A DNA stretch of 64,000 bases from Chengkuizengella axinellae (GCF_030730905.1 NZ_JAVAMP010000002.1:372001-436000), one strand, 5' to 3'. Counted from the stretch's first letter, positions 51,110 through 60,880 are shown. Translations and numbers: made by a program. Notes: a model not told the origin generated them from the sequence alone.

Positions 51110-52543
51110 ATGAAATTATTAAACAAGTTACGAATAATCACGGCATTAGCTCTTATCACAGCGTTATTAGTCCCAAGTGCAGTTATTGCAGAAGAAAATG
51201 AATTTACATTTGAACAAATGGCTGAAATATTTGAGAAACTTAGTGACTATCATGTAAGCGGAGCGAGTGAAAGTGAATTATCAGAAGCAGCAGCTGAAGC
51301 TATGTTGAAAGTACTAGAAGATCCATACACTGAATATTTTACAGACGAAGAATGGGAGGCTTATAAAAGCAGTCTTGAACAGAATTTCGTTGGTATCGGT
51401 GTTCATCTAAATGAGGATGAGAAAGGTATATTTATTGAAAAAGTCATTGAGAATTCTCCAGCAGAAGCTGCAGGATTGCAAGCAGGCGACTATTTTGCTG
51501 AGGTTGAGGGAGAGTCTATGGAAGGCGTTGAAATTAATGAGCTGGTTACTAAAGTTAAAGGACCTGAGAATACGCCTGTAAATATCACCATTCTAAGAGA
51601 CCAAGACTTGATTGATTTTGAATTGATACGTCAGCAGGTTCAGATCCCTGTGATTGAATCCGACCTATATGATGGAGGGATTGGATATATTCAGCTAACA
51701 AGTTTCACAGATAAAGCAGGGGAGCTATTTGAAGAAGAACTTGAAATGCTGCAGGAACAAGAACTGAATGGATTGATTATTGATCTTAGAAATAATCCAG
51801 GTGGATATTTACATGCTGCATTAGAAATTGCTGAACAATTTATAGAGGATGGAGCACTAATGTATACTCGTGACAAAGATGGAGATACTGAAGCGATTGA
51901 AATTGAAGATGGAGACTCTCTTTCTATTCCAGTTGTAGTATTGGTGAATGGAAGAAGTGCAAGTGCTTCAGAAGTCTTATCAGGAGCACTGCAGGATTAT
52001 GAAATTGCTACAATTATTGGTGAACAGACGTTTGGTAAAGGAAGTGTGCAAAACCTTCTTCCATTGTCAGAAGGTGGGGTATTGAAAGTAACAACATATG
52101 AATATTTAACACCGGATAAACACAAAGTGAATGAGATTGGAATCACACCGGACATTGAAGTGGAGCAAAACAGTACAGCTCAGCTTATTACAGCTCTTTA
52201 TGAAGTAGGAATAAAGGACTTGGAAATTACAATAGAAGACCAGAACACGGAAGTAAATGGTGTGAGTTTGAATACATCTATTGATGTTGTAGAACAAGAC
52301 GAAGAAATTTATGTTCCTTCTAGAATTCTGTCTGCAATTATTCAAGCAGAAATCGCTTGGAATGCGGAGGAAAGAGCGGTTGAAATGATGACTGAGACAA
52401 CGAGTGCCATTTTCCCAGTAAATAGCGATGGGTTGCTGAGTATTGAAGGTACAACTTATATTGAATTAACCAAATTTGAAGAGCAATTCCCGTTATTTGA
52501 TTGGGAGATACAAGAGGGTATTATTACACTTGATATAAATTAA
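51110..52543 (+). CDS. S41 (CtpA-type) protease with C-terminal stalk-like domain
   Basis: This is a 477-residue protein. It has a signal peptide (1-28), a PDZ domain (about 90-165, GIFIEKVIENSPAEAAGLQ), and the S41 catalytic core with Ser in NGRSASASE and Lys in FGKGSVQ. The C-terminal 110 residues (VNGVSLNTSIDVVEQDEEIYVPSR and so on, in parts) resemble the copper amine oxidase N-terminal-like substrate/wall-binding domain common in Paenibacillaceae. It would process exported proteins outside the membrane. ATG 51110 follows AAAAGGTGAT. It lies between mutS and mutL, 14 bp from the latter, an unusual place for a protease. Confidence 0.9.
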   Translation: MKLLNKLRIITALALITALLVPSAVIAEENEFTFEQMAEIFEKLSDYHVSGASESELSEAAAEAMLKVLEDPYTEYFTDEEWEAYKSSLEQNFVGIGVHLNEDEKGIFIEKVIENSPAEAAGLQAGDYFAEVEGESMEGVEINELVTKVKGPENTPVNITILRDQDLIDFELIRQQVQIPVIESDLYDGGIGYIQLTSFTDKAGELFEEELEMLQEQELNGLIIDLRNNPGGYLHAALEIAEQFIEDGALMYTRDKDGDTEAIEIEDGDSLSIPVVVLVNGRSASASEVLSGALQDYEIATIIGEQTFGKGSVQNLLPLSEGGVLKVTTYEYLTPDKHKVNEIGITPDIEVEQNSTAQLITALYEVGIKDLEITIEDQNTEVNGVSLNTSIDVVEQDEEIYVPSRILSAIIQAEIAWNAEERAVEMMTETTSAIFPVNSDGLLSIEGTTYIELTKFEEQFPLFDWEIQEGIITLDIN

Positions 52544-52556
52544 GAGGAGCATTTTT

Positions 52557-54506
52557 ATGGGGAAAATCCACATTCTGGAGGAGCAAATAGCGAATCAAAT
52601 TGCAGCAGGTGAAGTGGTTGAACGACCTTCATCTGTAGTAAAAGAATTAGTTGAAAATTCTATTGATGCAGGAAGTACGAAAATAGACATAGTGATTGAA
52701 GAAGGTGGCCTCCAAAGTATTAGAGTGACGGATAACGGTTCTGGTATTGAAAAAGAGGATTGTGAATTAGCTTTTTTGCCGCATGCTACTAGTAAAATTT
52801 CTTCCAGTAAAGATTTGTTTCAGATCCGAAGTCTAGGTTTTAGAGGAGAGGCACTCCCAAGTATTTCCGCAGTTTCGAAAATGTCGTGCATCACCTCTAC
52901 TGAGAATACAGGTTTAGGTTATAAAGTAGTGAATGAGGGTGGAGTCCTAAAAGCGGTAGAGGAAACACGAGCTTCCAAAGGTACAGATATTACAGTAAAA
53001 GAATTATTTTATAATACACCTGCACGATTGAAATATGTTAAAACGATTCAAACTGAATTAGGTCACATTTCTGACTATATTTATCGGTTGGCATTAGCTT
53101 ATCCCGACATTCGTTTTACATTGACTCATAATGGGAAAACCTTACTACAAACATTAGGTAACGGTGATTTACTGCAGGTGATTGCAGCAATATACGGAAG
53201 AACGGTTGCAAAAGCAATGATTCAAGTGACTGGCAGCAATATGGACTATTCTTTATCCGGATATATTGCAAAACCAGAAATGACGCGTTCAAATCGTTCA
53301 TCTATTTCATTCATTGTTAATGGAAGATATATTCGTAATCCGTTTTTGAACAAAGCGATTTTGAATGCGTATCATACACTTTTACCGATTCATAGGTACC
53401 CGATCTGTGTTTTGCATATCCAAATGGATCCAACTTTGCTGGATGTGAACGTACATCCGGCAAAACTTGAGGTACGATTTAGCAAGGAAAAAGAGCTGAT
53501 GGTGTTTTTAGAGCAAGAGCTGAGGAAATCACTTCAAAAGCAAGTTTTAATTCCAGCTGCCAAGGAGCCAAAATCTGAAAAAACTGTAGTCATTCAGGAA
53601 AAGTTAAATTTATATTCTGCTCAACCTCAACATAGTACAGAAAATAAAGATGTCACTTCAGAAGGATTCAGAAATGATAGCTTAACAAAGAATGAATCCG
53701 TGATAGTGAATTCAAAATCTGAAGGCATAACTGATAACATTGCAAAGGATCAATCAATATTAAGAGATGATAATGACAGTATTCAAAATCATCGTCAGCA
53801 ATACAAACCATATGATGATCAAAGATTTGCAAATACTAATAACAAATCTTCAAGAGAAGCAGTGAATCAATTTGTTTCTTCTCAAAATCAAACAAATGAA
53901 GTAATCAATCACTCATTACCTGAATTTCCAAAATTACATCCAATAGGTCAAATGCATGGAACTTATGTATTAGCTCAGAATGAATCAGGTCTATATCTTA
54001 TAGATCAACATGCTGCTCATGAACGAATTAATTATGAATATTACTATTATAAATTTGGTAATCCAGAACCTATTAGTCAGGAATTACTGATTCCAATTAC
54101 TTTAGAATTCACCCCTACAGAAGCGGAATTATTGAAGGATCGTTTGATTTATTTTGAACAAGTTGGTGTTCAGTTAGAGTTTTTTGGAGGCAATGCATTT
54201 AGAGTTGGTTCATATCCATACTGGTTCCCTAAAGGGGAAGAAAAAGAAATCATTACGGAAATGGCAGAGTGGGTTTTAACAGAGAAGAAAGCAATTGATA
54301 TTGCAAAATTAAGAGAAAAATCCTCTATATTATGCTCATGTAAAGCCTCTATAAAAGCAAATCAATATTTAAGTATCAGTGAAATTGAGGCCTTATTAGA
54401 TAAATTAACTGGGTGTCGAAACCCTTACACTTGTCCTCATGGGAGACCGATTGTCATTAGTTTCTCTACGTATGAATTAGAAAAAATGTTTAAAAGAGTG
54501 ATGTGA
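52557..54506 (+). CDS. mutL: DNA mismatch repair endonuclease MutL
   Basis: This is a 649-residue protein. The GHKL ATPase has ELVENSIDAGST, VTDNGSGI and GFRGEALPSIS. A low-complexity linker (about 340-455, rich in N, S, Q) follows. The C-terminal domain carries DQHAAHERINYE, the D-Q-H-A-x2-E-x4-E endonuclease motif, plus CSCKASIKAN and CPHGRP, so this is a nicking-competent MutL of organisms without MutH. ATG 52557 follows AGAGGAGC. The methyltransferase gene overlaps its stop by 4 bp. Confidence 0.97.
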   Translation: MGKIHILEEQIANQIAAGEVVERPSSVVKELVENSIDAGSTKIDIVIEEGGLQSIRVTDNGSGIEKEDCELAFLPHATSKISSSKDLFQIRSLGFRGEALPSISAVSKMSCITSTENTGLGYKVVNEGGVLKAVEETRASKGTDITVKELFYNTPARLKYVKTIQTELGHISDYIYRLALAYPDIRFTLTHNGKTLLQTLGNGDLLQVIAAIYGRTVAKAMIQVTGSNMDYSLSGYIAKPEMTRSNRSSISFIVNGRYIRNPFLNKAILNAYHTLLPIHRYPICVLHIQMDPTLLDVNVHPAKLEVRFSKEKELMVFLEQELRKSLQKQVLIPAAKEPKSEKTVVIQEKLNLYSAQPQHSTENKDVTSEGFRNDSLTKNESVIVNSKSEGITDNIAKDQSILRDDNDSIQNHRQQYKPYDDQRFANTNNKSSREAVNQFVSSQNQTNEVINHSLPEFPKLHPIGQMHGTYVLAQNESGLYLIDQHAAHERINYEYYYYKFGNPEPISQELLIPITLEFTPTEAELLKDRLIYFEQVGVQLEFFGGNAFRVGSYPYWFPKGEEKEIITEMAEWVLTEKKAIDIAKLREKSSILCSCKASIKANQYLSISEIEALLDKLTGCRNPYTCPHGRPIVISFSTYELEKMFKRVM

Positions 54507-55294
54507 ATGTTGAAATGATAGTATCCACTTCAAATGAAGCCTCCATTGAAGTCATTGAGAGATCCCAAGCATTTGCCAAAGAGTTGAATGCAACTTGGAT
54601 GCCGCGGAAGAAAAAAACAATAACTAAAATAAAGCAAATGGTTGATGGCCAACCAGTACTGATTGTTTCTCAGAAAGAATTAAAATATTATGGAGAGAAA
54701 AACATAGATTCTCCTTTGTTTTTTCACCCAAGCAGTTCATACTTTCGCATAAAAAGATTAATAAAAGGCGAACATGATCCATTGATAAAATATTCTAAGG
54801 CTAAACCAGGTGACACTGTATTAGATTGTACAGCTGGATTAGCTTCGGACTCTATCGTTTTCTCATATATAACTGGTCCGACAGGCAGCGTGATTTCATT
54901 GGAAAGCGAAAAAATGATGTATACTCTGATTAGAGAAGGATTGCAAAATTATCAATCAGAACTTGTATTAGTAAATGAAGCAATGCGTCGTATTAACGTA
55001 AAACACGCTGATCATGAAAGTGAATTGACCCTCATGGATGATAATAGTGTTGACATTGTTTATTTTGACCCCATGTTTAGAAATCCAGTTCAAGAAACAA
55101 GTTCATTCAAACCAATGAGAGGCATTGTTAATACTGCACAACTTACTGTTAAATCTTTGGAGGAAGCAAGAAGAGTTGCAAGGAAACGGATCGTGTTGAA
55201 GGAAAAGAAACACAGTCCAGAGTTTGAAAGGCTTGGTTTTGAAAAAGTAAACACAACATATTCACAAATAGCTTACGGAGTGATAGAGATTTGA
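54503..55294 (+). CDS. RsmJ-like class I SAM methyltransferase
   Basis: This is a 263-residue protein. The SAM-binding region has DTVLDCTAGLASDS and ISLESEKMMYTLI, and the catalytic motif is VYFDPMFRNP. D-P-M-F is typical of the RsmJ (YhiQ) family that methylates the exocyclic amine of a guanine in 16S rRNA. The N-terminal 80 residues form a small alpha/beta region. The GTG at 54503 overlaps the mutL stop (GTGA) and miaA starts within its own last codons, so the three are translationally coupled. The exact RNA target is not known here. Confidence 0.82.
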   Translation: MNVEMIVSTSNEASIEVIERSQAFAKELNATWMPRKKKTITKIKQMVDGQPVLIVSQKELKYYGEKNIDSPLFFHPSSSYFRIKRLIKGEHDPLIKYSKAKPGDTVLDCTAGLASDSIVFSYITGPTGSVISLESEKMMYTLIREGLQNYQSELVLVNEAMRRINVKHADHESELTLMDDNSVDIVYFDPMFRNPVQETSSFKPMRGIVNTAQLTVKSLEEARRVARKRIVLKEKKHSPEFERLGFEKVNTTYSQIAYGVIEI

Positions 55295-56235
55295 ATGAAA
55301 CAAAAAAAACTAAACTTTTAGTGTTAATTGGTCCAACAGCTGTTGGAAAAACAAAAATGAGTCTGGATGTTAGCAAAAAGTTTCATTGTGAAATTATTTC
55401 TGGGGATTCCATGCAAGTATATCGTGGTATGGATATCGGGACTGCTAAGGCATCGGATGAAGAAAGAAGAACAGTACCTCACCATCTTATTGACATCCAT
55501 GATCCTGATGAACCTTTTTCTGTGTCAGACTTTCAAGAAAATGCAAAAAGCGCCATACATGAAATTACAACGCGAGGAAACCTCCCTTTTATAGTTGGTG
55601 GAACTGGGTTATACATCGAGTCGCTATGTTATAATTTTTCATTCAGCACAGCTGGATCTGATGAGGAATTTAGAGCGGCGCAGCAAAAATATGCTTTAGA
55701 ACATGGTGAACAGGCATTATACGAAAAGTTAATCAAAATTGACCCCAAAGGTGCGGAAAATATCCATTTCAAAAATGTAAGGAGAGTTATTAGAGCGCTA
55801 GAGGTTTATCACCTTACAGGAAAACCATTTTCTGAACATGCAAATAAATCTAAGGAATCACCATATCAGTTATGTATAATAGGACTAACAATGGATAGAG
55901 CTATGCTATATCACCGAATTGAACAACGCATCGATCAAATGATAGAGCAGGGTTTGATTGAAGAAGTAAAAAAATGTATTGATCTTGGTTATACTAAAGA
56001 TATGGTATCAATGCAAGGTTTAGGGTATAAGGAAATCATTACTTATTTAGAGGGAGAAATTAGTCTAGAGCGAGCAATATATCTCTTAAAAAGAAATACG
56101 AGAAGGTTTGCAAAGAGACAATTATCTTGGTTTAGGCGTATGGAAGCGATAAAGTGGGTTGATGTTACCAATTCTAAAAATTATGGTGCTCATTTAAAAC
56201 AAATTCATGATATAATAGAGGAAAGATTACAGTGA
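55291..56235 (+). CDS. miaA: tRNA dimethylallyltransferase MiaA
   Basis: This is a 314-residue protein. P-loop GPTAVGKT, SGDSMQVYRGMDIGTAK, DPDEPFSVSDFQ, GGTGLYIESL and the C-terminal YLKRNTRRFAKRQLSWFR-like segment are all present. It adds a dimethylallyl group to A37 of tRNAs that read UNN codons. A TTG start at 55291 follows GGAGTGAT; the ATG at 55295 is out of frame. It overlaps the methyltransferase stop. Position before hfq is conserved in bacteria. Confidence 0.96.
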   Translation: MNETKKTKLLVLIGPTAVGKTKMSLDVSKKFHCEIISGDSMQVYRGMDIGTAKASDEERRTVPHHLIDIHDPDEPFSVSDFQENAKSAIHEITTRGNLPFIVGGTGLYIESLCYNFSFSTAGSDEEFRAAQQKYALEHGEQALYEKLIKIDPKGAENIHFKNVRRVIRALEVYHLTGKPFSEHANKSKESPYQLCIIGLTMDRAMLYHRIEQRIDQMIEQGLIEEVKKCIDLGYTKDMVSMQGLGYKEIITYLEGEISLERAIYLLKRNTRRFAKRQLSWFRRMEAIKWVDVTNSKNYGAHLKQIHDIIEERLQ

Positions 56236-56314
56236 ATTCTGAATATACTTATTAAATACCGCAATTTATTTAATTATGTATGAAGAAATGATTTTAATAG
56301 GGAGGGTTCCATTA

Positions 56315-56554
56315 ATGAATAAATCCATTAATATTCAAGACACTTTTTTGAACCAGCTTCGTAAAGAAAGTATTTCTGTGACTGTGTATTTAACAAATGG
56401 CTTTCAGTTAAGAGGTCTTATCAAAGCCTTTGACAACTTTACGATTGTTCTTGAAAGTGAAGGGCGTCAGCAAATGGTTTATAAACATGCGATTTCCACT
56501 TTTACTCCGCAAAAAAACGTTTCTTTGATGTCAGATCATCAAAGTGAAGGTTAA
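56315..56554 (+). CDS. hfq: RNA chaperone Hfq
   Basis: This is a 79-residue protein. It has the Sm1 region [25 protein letters not shown] (given in part) and the Sm2 motif [10 protein letters not shown], where Y-K-H is the proximal-face uridine-binding signature. Hfq forms a hexameric ring that binds sRNAs and mRNAs. ATG 56315 lies 8 nt after GGGAGGG; upstream codons to 56276 lack such a site. It is 79 bp after miaA and ends at a strong terminator. Confidence 0.97.
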   Translation: MNKSINIQDTFLNQLRKESISVTVYLTNGFQLRGLIKAFDNFTIVLESEGRQQMVYKHAISTFTPQKNVSLMSDHQSEG

Positions 56555-56601
56555 TTTTGAAAAATCAATTTGGAAAACGTTTTACATAACCATGCTCTGA
56601 A

Positions 56602-56634
56602 GCAACCCAATGAATAATTTGGGTTGTTTTTTTT
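56602..56634 (+). terminator. hfq terminator
   Basis: CAACCCAA and TTGGGTTG pair around TGAATAAT and are followed by eight Ts. It ends the miaA-hfq run. Confidence 0.92.
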
Positions 56635-56755
56635 GTTTTTAAAGTCTCGTGCCCCCAATTTTTTTCATAAAACACGAACATTTTTGTTGACAAGACAAAA
56701 AACATTCATGTATTATACTATATGTAAACGAATTAGTATCGAATTCTAATATGAT

Positions 56756-56825
56756 TGTTCGTATATCCTTGCGAATATGGCGCAAGGGTCTCTACAAGGA
56801 ACCGTGAATTCCTGACTACGAATGG
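56756..56825 (+). ncRNA. Purine riboswitch aptamer, guanine class
   Basis: The fold is P1 TTCGTA/TACGAA (56758-56763 / 56817-56822), P2 CCTTGCG/CGCAAGG (56767-56773 / 56781-56787) with loop AATATGG, J2/3 GTCTCTAC, and P3 AGGAA/TTCCT with loop CCGTGAA. Ligand-contacting positions equivalent to U22, U47, U51 and C74 of the xpt aptamer are all kept. The C in GACTACGA (56816) indicates guanine or hypoxanthine rather than adenine. The base of P3 has an A where a C is usual (position 54), giving an A-G mismatch. Confidence 0.92.
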
Positions 56826-56862
56826 ATACCTTAATATAAATGTATCCATTTAAGTAGTCAGG
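56811..56862 (+). terminator. Riboswitch expression platform: terminator overlapping the aptamer
   Basis: CCTGACTAC (56811-56819) pairs with GTAGTCAGG (56854-56862), and AATGGATAC with GTATCCATT, giving a long hairpin followed by ATTTTTTT. Its 5' strand is the 3' half of P3, J3/1 and P1 of the aptamer. The two structures exclude each other, so ligand binding should prevent termination (ON switch). Confidence 0.8.
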
Positions 56863-56904
56863 ATTTTTTTGTTAACATATCATCATGGGGAGATGGATTA
56901 AAAA

Positions 56905-58335
56905 ATGAAAGAATATGATTTTATCGTAATTGGAGCAGGCCCAGCAGGAATATTTGCTAGTTATGAAATGACGATTAAAAATCCTAAAGCGAAAGTTTTA
57001 TTAGTTGATAAAGGTCATGATATTTATCATCGCAGATGCCCGATCTTAGAAAATAAAATTGAACTTTGTCCTCCACCGGCAGGAAAAAAAGAGTACGCTG
57101 GATGTCTTCCCGCATGTTCTATTACAGCAGGTTTCGGGGGAGCAGGGGCATATAGTGATGGCAAGTTTAATATAACAACCGAGTTTGGTGGATGGATGAC
57201 GGATTATATATCCCCGTCTAAAGTCTTTGAATTGATACAGTATGTTGATAAAATCAACTTAGAGCATGGTGCTACTGAGCATATTACAGATCCAACAACA
57301 GAAGCTGTTAGAGACATTGAACAACGAGGTTATGCAGCAGGATTAAAACTATTAAGAGCACAAGTAAGACATTTGGGAACAGAGCAAAATTTAGAAATAT
57401 TAAAATCTATTTATGAGCATTTAAAAACAAAAATAGATATGTTGTTTAAAGCTGAGGTAGAGGACATTATAACTGAAAAAATAGATGGTGAACATGTTGT
57501 AAAAGGAATTACATTAAAAGGTGGGGAACAGTTTCAAAGTGATACTGTAATGATTGCGCCAGGTAGAGATGGATCAAAATGGTTGAATGAAATTTTCAAA
57601 AATAGAAGATTGAAAATGGTAAACAACCAAGTAGATGTGGGTGTAAGAGTGGAGACATCTGATGTGGTGATGAGAGAGATTAATGAACATTTGTACGAAG
57701 GAAAGTTTGTATACAACACAAGTGTTGGAACACGAGTTAGAACGTTTTGCAGCAATCCATCTGGTCATGTTGTAGTAGAAAATCATAGTGGAGTCATGGC
57801 AGCGAATGGACATTCTTATAAAGATCCTAAACTAGGTTCGCAAAATACGAACTTTGCATTGTTAGTTTCTCACAAATTCACAGAACCATTTGACAAGCCT
57901 AATGAATATGCAAGAGAAATCTGTCAGCGAGCGAACGATTTGTCTAACGGAGGAGTCATTGTTCAGAAATTTGGTGATATTAAAAGAGGGCGCCGTTCAA
58001 CAGAACAGAGAATAAAGGAAGGGTTTCTAGAACCTACTTTAAACGAAGCTGTTCCAGGTGATCTCGGTTTGGTACTCCCATACAATACAATGGTTAGTCT
58101 AATTGAAATGGTAGAAGCTTTGGATAAAGTCACACCAGGGATTGCCTCTGAACACACATTGTTTTATGGAGTTGAAGCCAAATTTTATTCAGCAAGACCT
58201 AGGTTGTCCGAAAACTTTGAAACAGAGATAAAGGGATTATACTGTGGTGGAGACGGAGCAGGAATTACAAGAGGACTTGCGCAAGCTGGAGCTGCAGGTG
58301 TTTGGATCGCAAGAGATGTCATTAGGAAAATGTAA
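56905..58335 (+). CDS. FAD-dependent dehydrogenase (COG2509 type)
   Basis: This is a 476-residue flavoprotein. The N-terminal dinucleotide fold is DFIVIGAGPAGIFASYE, the second signature is GFGGAGAYSDGKFN, and the C-terminal FAD motif is YCGGDGAGITRGLAQAGAAG. A CPPPAGKKEYAGCLPAC stretch with four cysteines may bind a cofactor or metal. The substrate of this family is not established. ATG 56905 follows ATGGGGAGATGG. It is the only gene under the guanine-class riboswitch, which suggests a role in purine metabolism or redox chemistry tied to guanine level. It ends at a terminator. Confidence 0.88.
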   Translation: MKEYDFIVIGAGPAGIFASYEMTIKNPKAKVLLVDKGHDIYHRRCPILENKIELCPPPAGKKEYAGCLPACSITAGFGGAGAYSDGKFNITTEFGGWMTDYISPSKVFELIQYVDKINLEHGATEHITDPTTEAVRDIEQRGYAAGLKLLRAQVRHLGTEQNLEILKSIYEHLKTKIDMLFKAEVEDIITEKIDGEHVVKGITLKGGEQFQSDTVMIAPGRDGSKWLNEIFKNRRLKMVNNQVDVGVRVETSDVVMREINEHLYEGKFVYNTSVGTRVRTFCSNPSGHVVVENHSGVMAANGHSYKDPKLGSQNTNFALLVSHKFTEPFDKPNEYAREICQRANDLSNGGVIVQKFGDIKRGRRSTEQRIKEGFLEPTLNEAVPGDLGLVLPYNTMVSLIEMVEALDKVTPGIASEHTLFYGVEAKFYSARPRLSENFETEIKGLYCGGDGAGITRGLAQAGAAGVWIARDVIRKM

Positions 58336-58362
58336 GCTGTTTGAATAGATGTTCTCAATTAG

Positions 58363-58393
58363 AAATCGTCCAAGAAATTTTGGGCGATTTTTT
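58363..58393 (+). terminator. Terminator of the dehydrogenase gene
   Basis: AAATCGTCCAA and TTGGGCGATTT pair around GAAATT and are followed by TTT. It lies 28 bp after the stop. Confidence 0.85.
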
Positions 58394-58561
58394 GTGTTAT
58401 TGAGAATCAATAATCCGGAAGCTATCTATAATAATCACTGAGCAGCTTTGGGGATATATCCTTAATGTGTTAAAATAAAAGTATTAGATGCCTTTATCCA
58501 TTTTTAAATTTAATTGGTTATTACGGAAAAATTCGCTTTAAACAACAGGGAGAAGATCAAC

Positions 58562-60880
58562 ATGAATAAAAAGCCATCATCAGATGAAACAACCAATCAA
58601 AAGGAAACAAATCATAATGAACAGGAAACATTGATTCATAGTGAAATAAACAATAAACAAACATCGAATAAAAAACCTTTGAAAAAGTTCTTGAAATGGA
58701 CTCTCGGATTTTTTATTCTATTTGTCGTACTTATTTTTGCGGGTTATATGATGGTCATCTTAAATGGAGAGAAATTGTTAAAAGAAAATTTAGAAAAAAT
58801 GGACATGCTGGAAGCCTCCATTATTTATGATCATAATGGAAACGAGGTTCGAAAACTTTATAAAGAAAATAGGGAAATTGTGAATATGGATGAGATTCCA
58901 GAATTAATGGTGGATGCCTTTATAGCTACTGAAGATAAAAGGTTTAACGAACATGGTGGGGTGGATCTATGGGCAATTGGAAGAGCATTATATAAAGATT
59001 TAGTGTCTGGAGAAATTGTCGAAGGCGGCAGTACAATTACACAGCAGCTTGCCAAAAATATGTTTCTTTCTTCTGAAAAAACAGTTTTTAGAAAAGTACA
59101 AGAAGCCTCTATAGCCATTGCACTCGAAAATCAATACTCAAAAGATGAAATTATTGCGATGTATTTAAATCAGATATATTTTGGCCAAGGAAATGTTTAT
59201 GGGGTGAAAGCAGCGTCTGAAATTTATTTTGGTAAGGAAGATTTAAACGATTTAGAATTGTGGGAGATTGCAACCTTAGCTGCTATTCCAAAGGCACCTT
59301 CATATTATAATCCAATCGATGACTCAGAAAAATCTAAGGAGCGAAGAGCTATCGTACTTCAGCTTATGTATGAACAGAATCTCATTGCTAAATCTGAAAT
59401 GTCAGAAGCAAGCAAAGTAGATTATAAACCTATCTCTGTTGAAAAACAAAGTTATGTGTCATTCATAGATTATGTCATTTTAGAAGCAGCTGATAAAACT
59501 GGATTGACTGAAGATGAGCTTCGAGAAGGTGGATATAGAATATATACTACACTTGATACGAATGTTCAACAAGTATTAGAGAAGACTTTTTCGGAAGACC
59601 AATGGTTTCCTGAAAGTGGACCTGAGCAACAAGTTCAAGCAAGTATGGTTATTATGGATCATAATACCGGTGAGCTTAAAGGGATGATTGGTGGAAGAGA
59701 TACAGTACAAAAAGGTTTAAACCGAGCGTTAATTCCTCGCCAACCAGGTTCTTCATTTAAACCTATTGCAGTGTATGCGCCTGCACTTGAAACAGGCTCA
59801 TGGCAGCCATATTCTAATTTAAAGGACGAGCCTATAAAGTTTGGAGATTATGAACCGAAAAACTATTATGAACATCAGTATCTTGGTCAAGTGTCTATGG
59901 TGAAAGCTATTGAGGATTCGATTAATATCCCAGCGGTATGGTTGTTAAATGAGATTGGAATTCAAACGAGTTTAGATTTTATTAATAATATAGGGATAGA
60001 ACTAGATGAAAATGATCGCAATTTATCAATTGCATTAGGAGGTCTTACAACAGGGGTCACACCATTAGATATGACCGAAGCTTATAGTAGCTTTGCCAAT
60101 AACGGAACATGGACTGAGGCAACCTCCATTCGAAAAGTGATCAATGATTTAGGTGAAACCATATATTTGGCTGAACCTCTAACAAAAGAAGTCATGTCAG
60201 AACAAAATGCATATTATATGACAAAAATGATGGAAGAAGTTGTTCTGGAAGGAACAGGATATAAAGCACAGATGAATCGTTCAGTGGCAGGTAAAACAGG
60301 TTCTACTCAAGTAGGGCTGCCTGAAGTGACAGACCCAAAAGCGACACGAGACCTTTGGTTTGTAGGCTACACACCTGAATGGACAGCAGCGGTCTGGATG
60401 GGATTTGATAAAACAGACACTCAGCACTATTTGACAGTAACAAGCAGTTATCCTGCGCAGCTTTTTTCACAGGTCATGACTCAATCACTTGCAGACGTAC
60501 CATCAAGCTCTTTTGTTAAACCTGAAGGAGTAGAAGAACTCGTTCAACCTCCAACATCAGTAGATGATTTAACTATTCTATATGATGAGAGGAATAGAGC
60601 AGTTGAATTAACATGGTCTCCTGTTGAAGGGAATGATAACTTCTATCTTGTATATAAAAAGGAAGATAAGGATAAAAATTACGAACTTGTTTTCACCACG
60701 TTTGAACCTTATGTTATTGATATTGCGATTAAGGAGAAAAAGAAATATCAATATTATGTGATAACATACAACAATAAATATGAATTGTATAGTCGCAAAT
60801 CAAATACAGTGAATATCGAGATTCCAAAAGAGAAGAAGAATGATGTGCGTTTTGAAGATTTATTTCCGTTCTTTAGATAA
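58562..60880 (+). CDS. Class A penicillin-binding protein (PBP1A family)
   Basis: This is a 772-residue protein. A charged cytoplasmic N-terminus, one transmembrane helix (about 43-65) and the GT51 transglycosylase domain follow (ATEDKRFNEHGGVD, GGSTITQQLAKN, EIIAMYLNQIYFGQG). The transpeptidase has SSFK (PGSSFKP), SIN and KTGST motifs. A fibronectin type III-like domain ends the protein (VDDLTILYDERNRAVELTW). It polymerises and crosslinks peptidoglycan. ATG 58562 lies 9 nt after CAGGGAGAAG; upstream codons to 58514 have no site. It is monocistronic. Confidence 0.95.
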   Translation: MNKKPSSDETTNQKETNHNEQETLIHSEINNKQTSNKKPLKKFLKWTLGFFILFVVLIFAGYMMVILNGEKLLKENLEKMDMLEASIIYDHNGNEVRKLYKENREIVNMDEIPELMVDAFIATEDKRFNEHGGVDLWAIGRALYKDLVSGEIVEGGSTITQQLAKNMFLSSEKTVFRKVQEASIAIALENQYSKDEIIAMYLNQIYFGQGNVYGVKAASEIYFGKEDLNDLELWEIATLAAIPKAPSYYNPIDDSEKSKERRAIVLQLMYEQNLIAKSEMSEASKVDYKPISVEKQSYVSFIDYVILEAADKTGLTEDELREGGYRIYTTLDTNVQQVLEKTFSEDQWFPESGPEQQVQASMVIMDHNTGELKGMIGGRDTVQKGLNRALIPRQPGSSFKPIAVYAPALETGSWQPYSNLKDEPIKFGDYEPKNYYEHQYLGQVSMVKAIEDSINIPAVWLLNEIGIQTSLDFINNIGIELDENDRNLSIALGGLTTGVTPLDMTEAYSSFANNGTWTEATSIRKVINDLGETIYLAEPLTKEVMSEQNAYYMTKMMEEVVLEGTGYKAQMNRSVAGKTGSTQVGLPEVTDPKATRDLWFVGYTPEWTAAVWMGFDKTDTQHYLTVTSSYPAQLFSQVMTQSLADVPSSSFVKPEGVEELVQPPTSVDDLTILYDERNRAVELTWSPVEGNDNFYLVYKKEDKDKNYELVFTTFEPYVIDIAIKEKKKYQYYVITYNNKYELYSRKSNTVNIEIPKEKKNDVRFEDLFPFFR

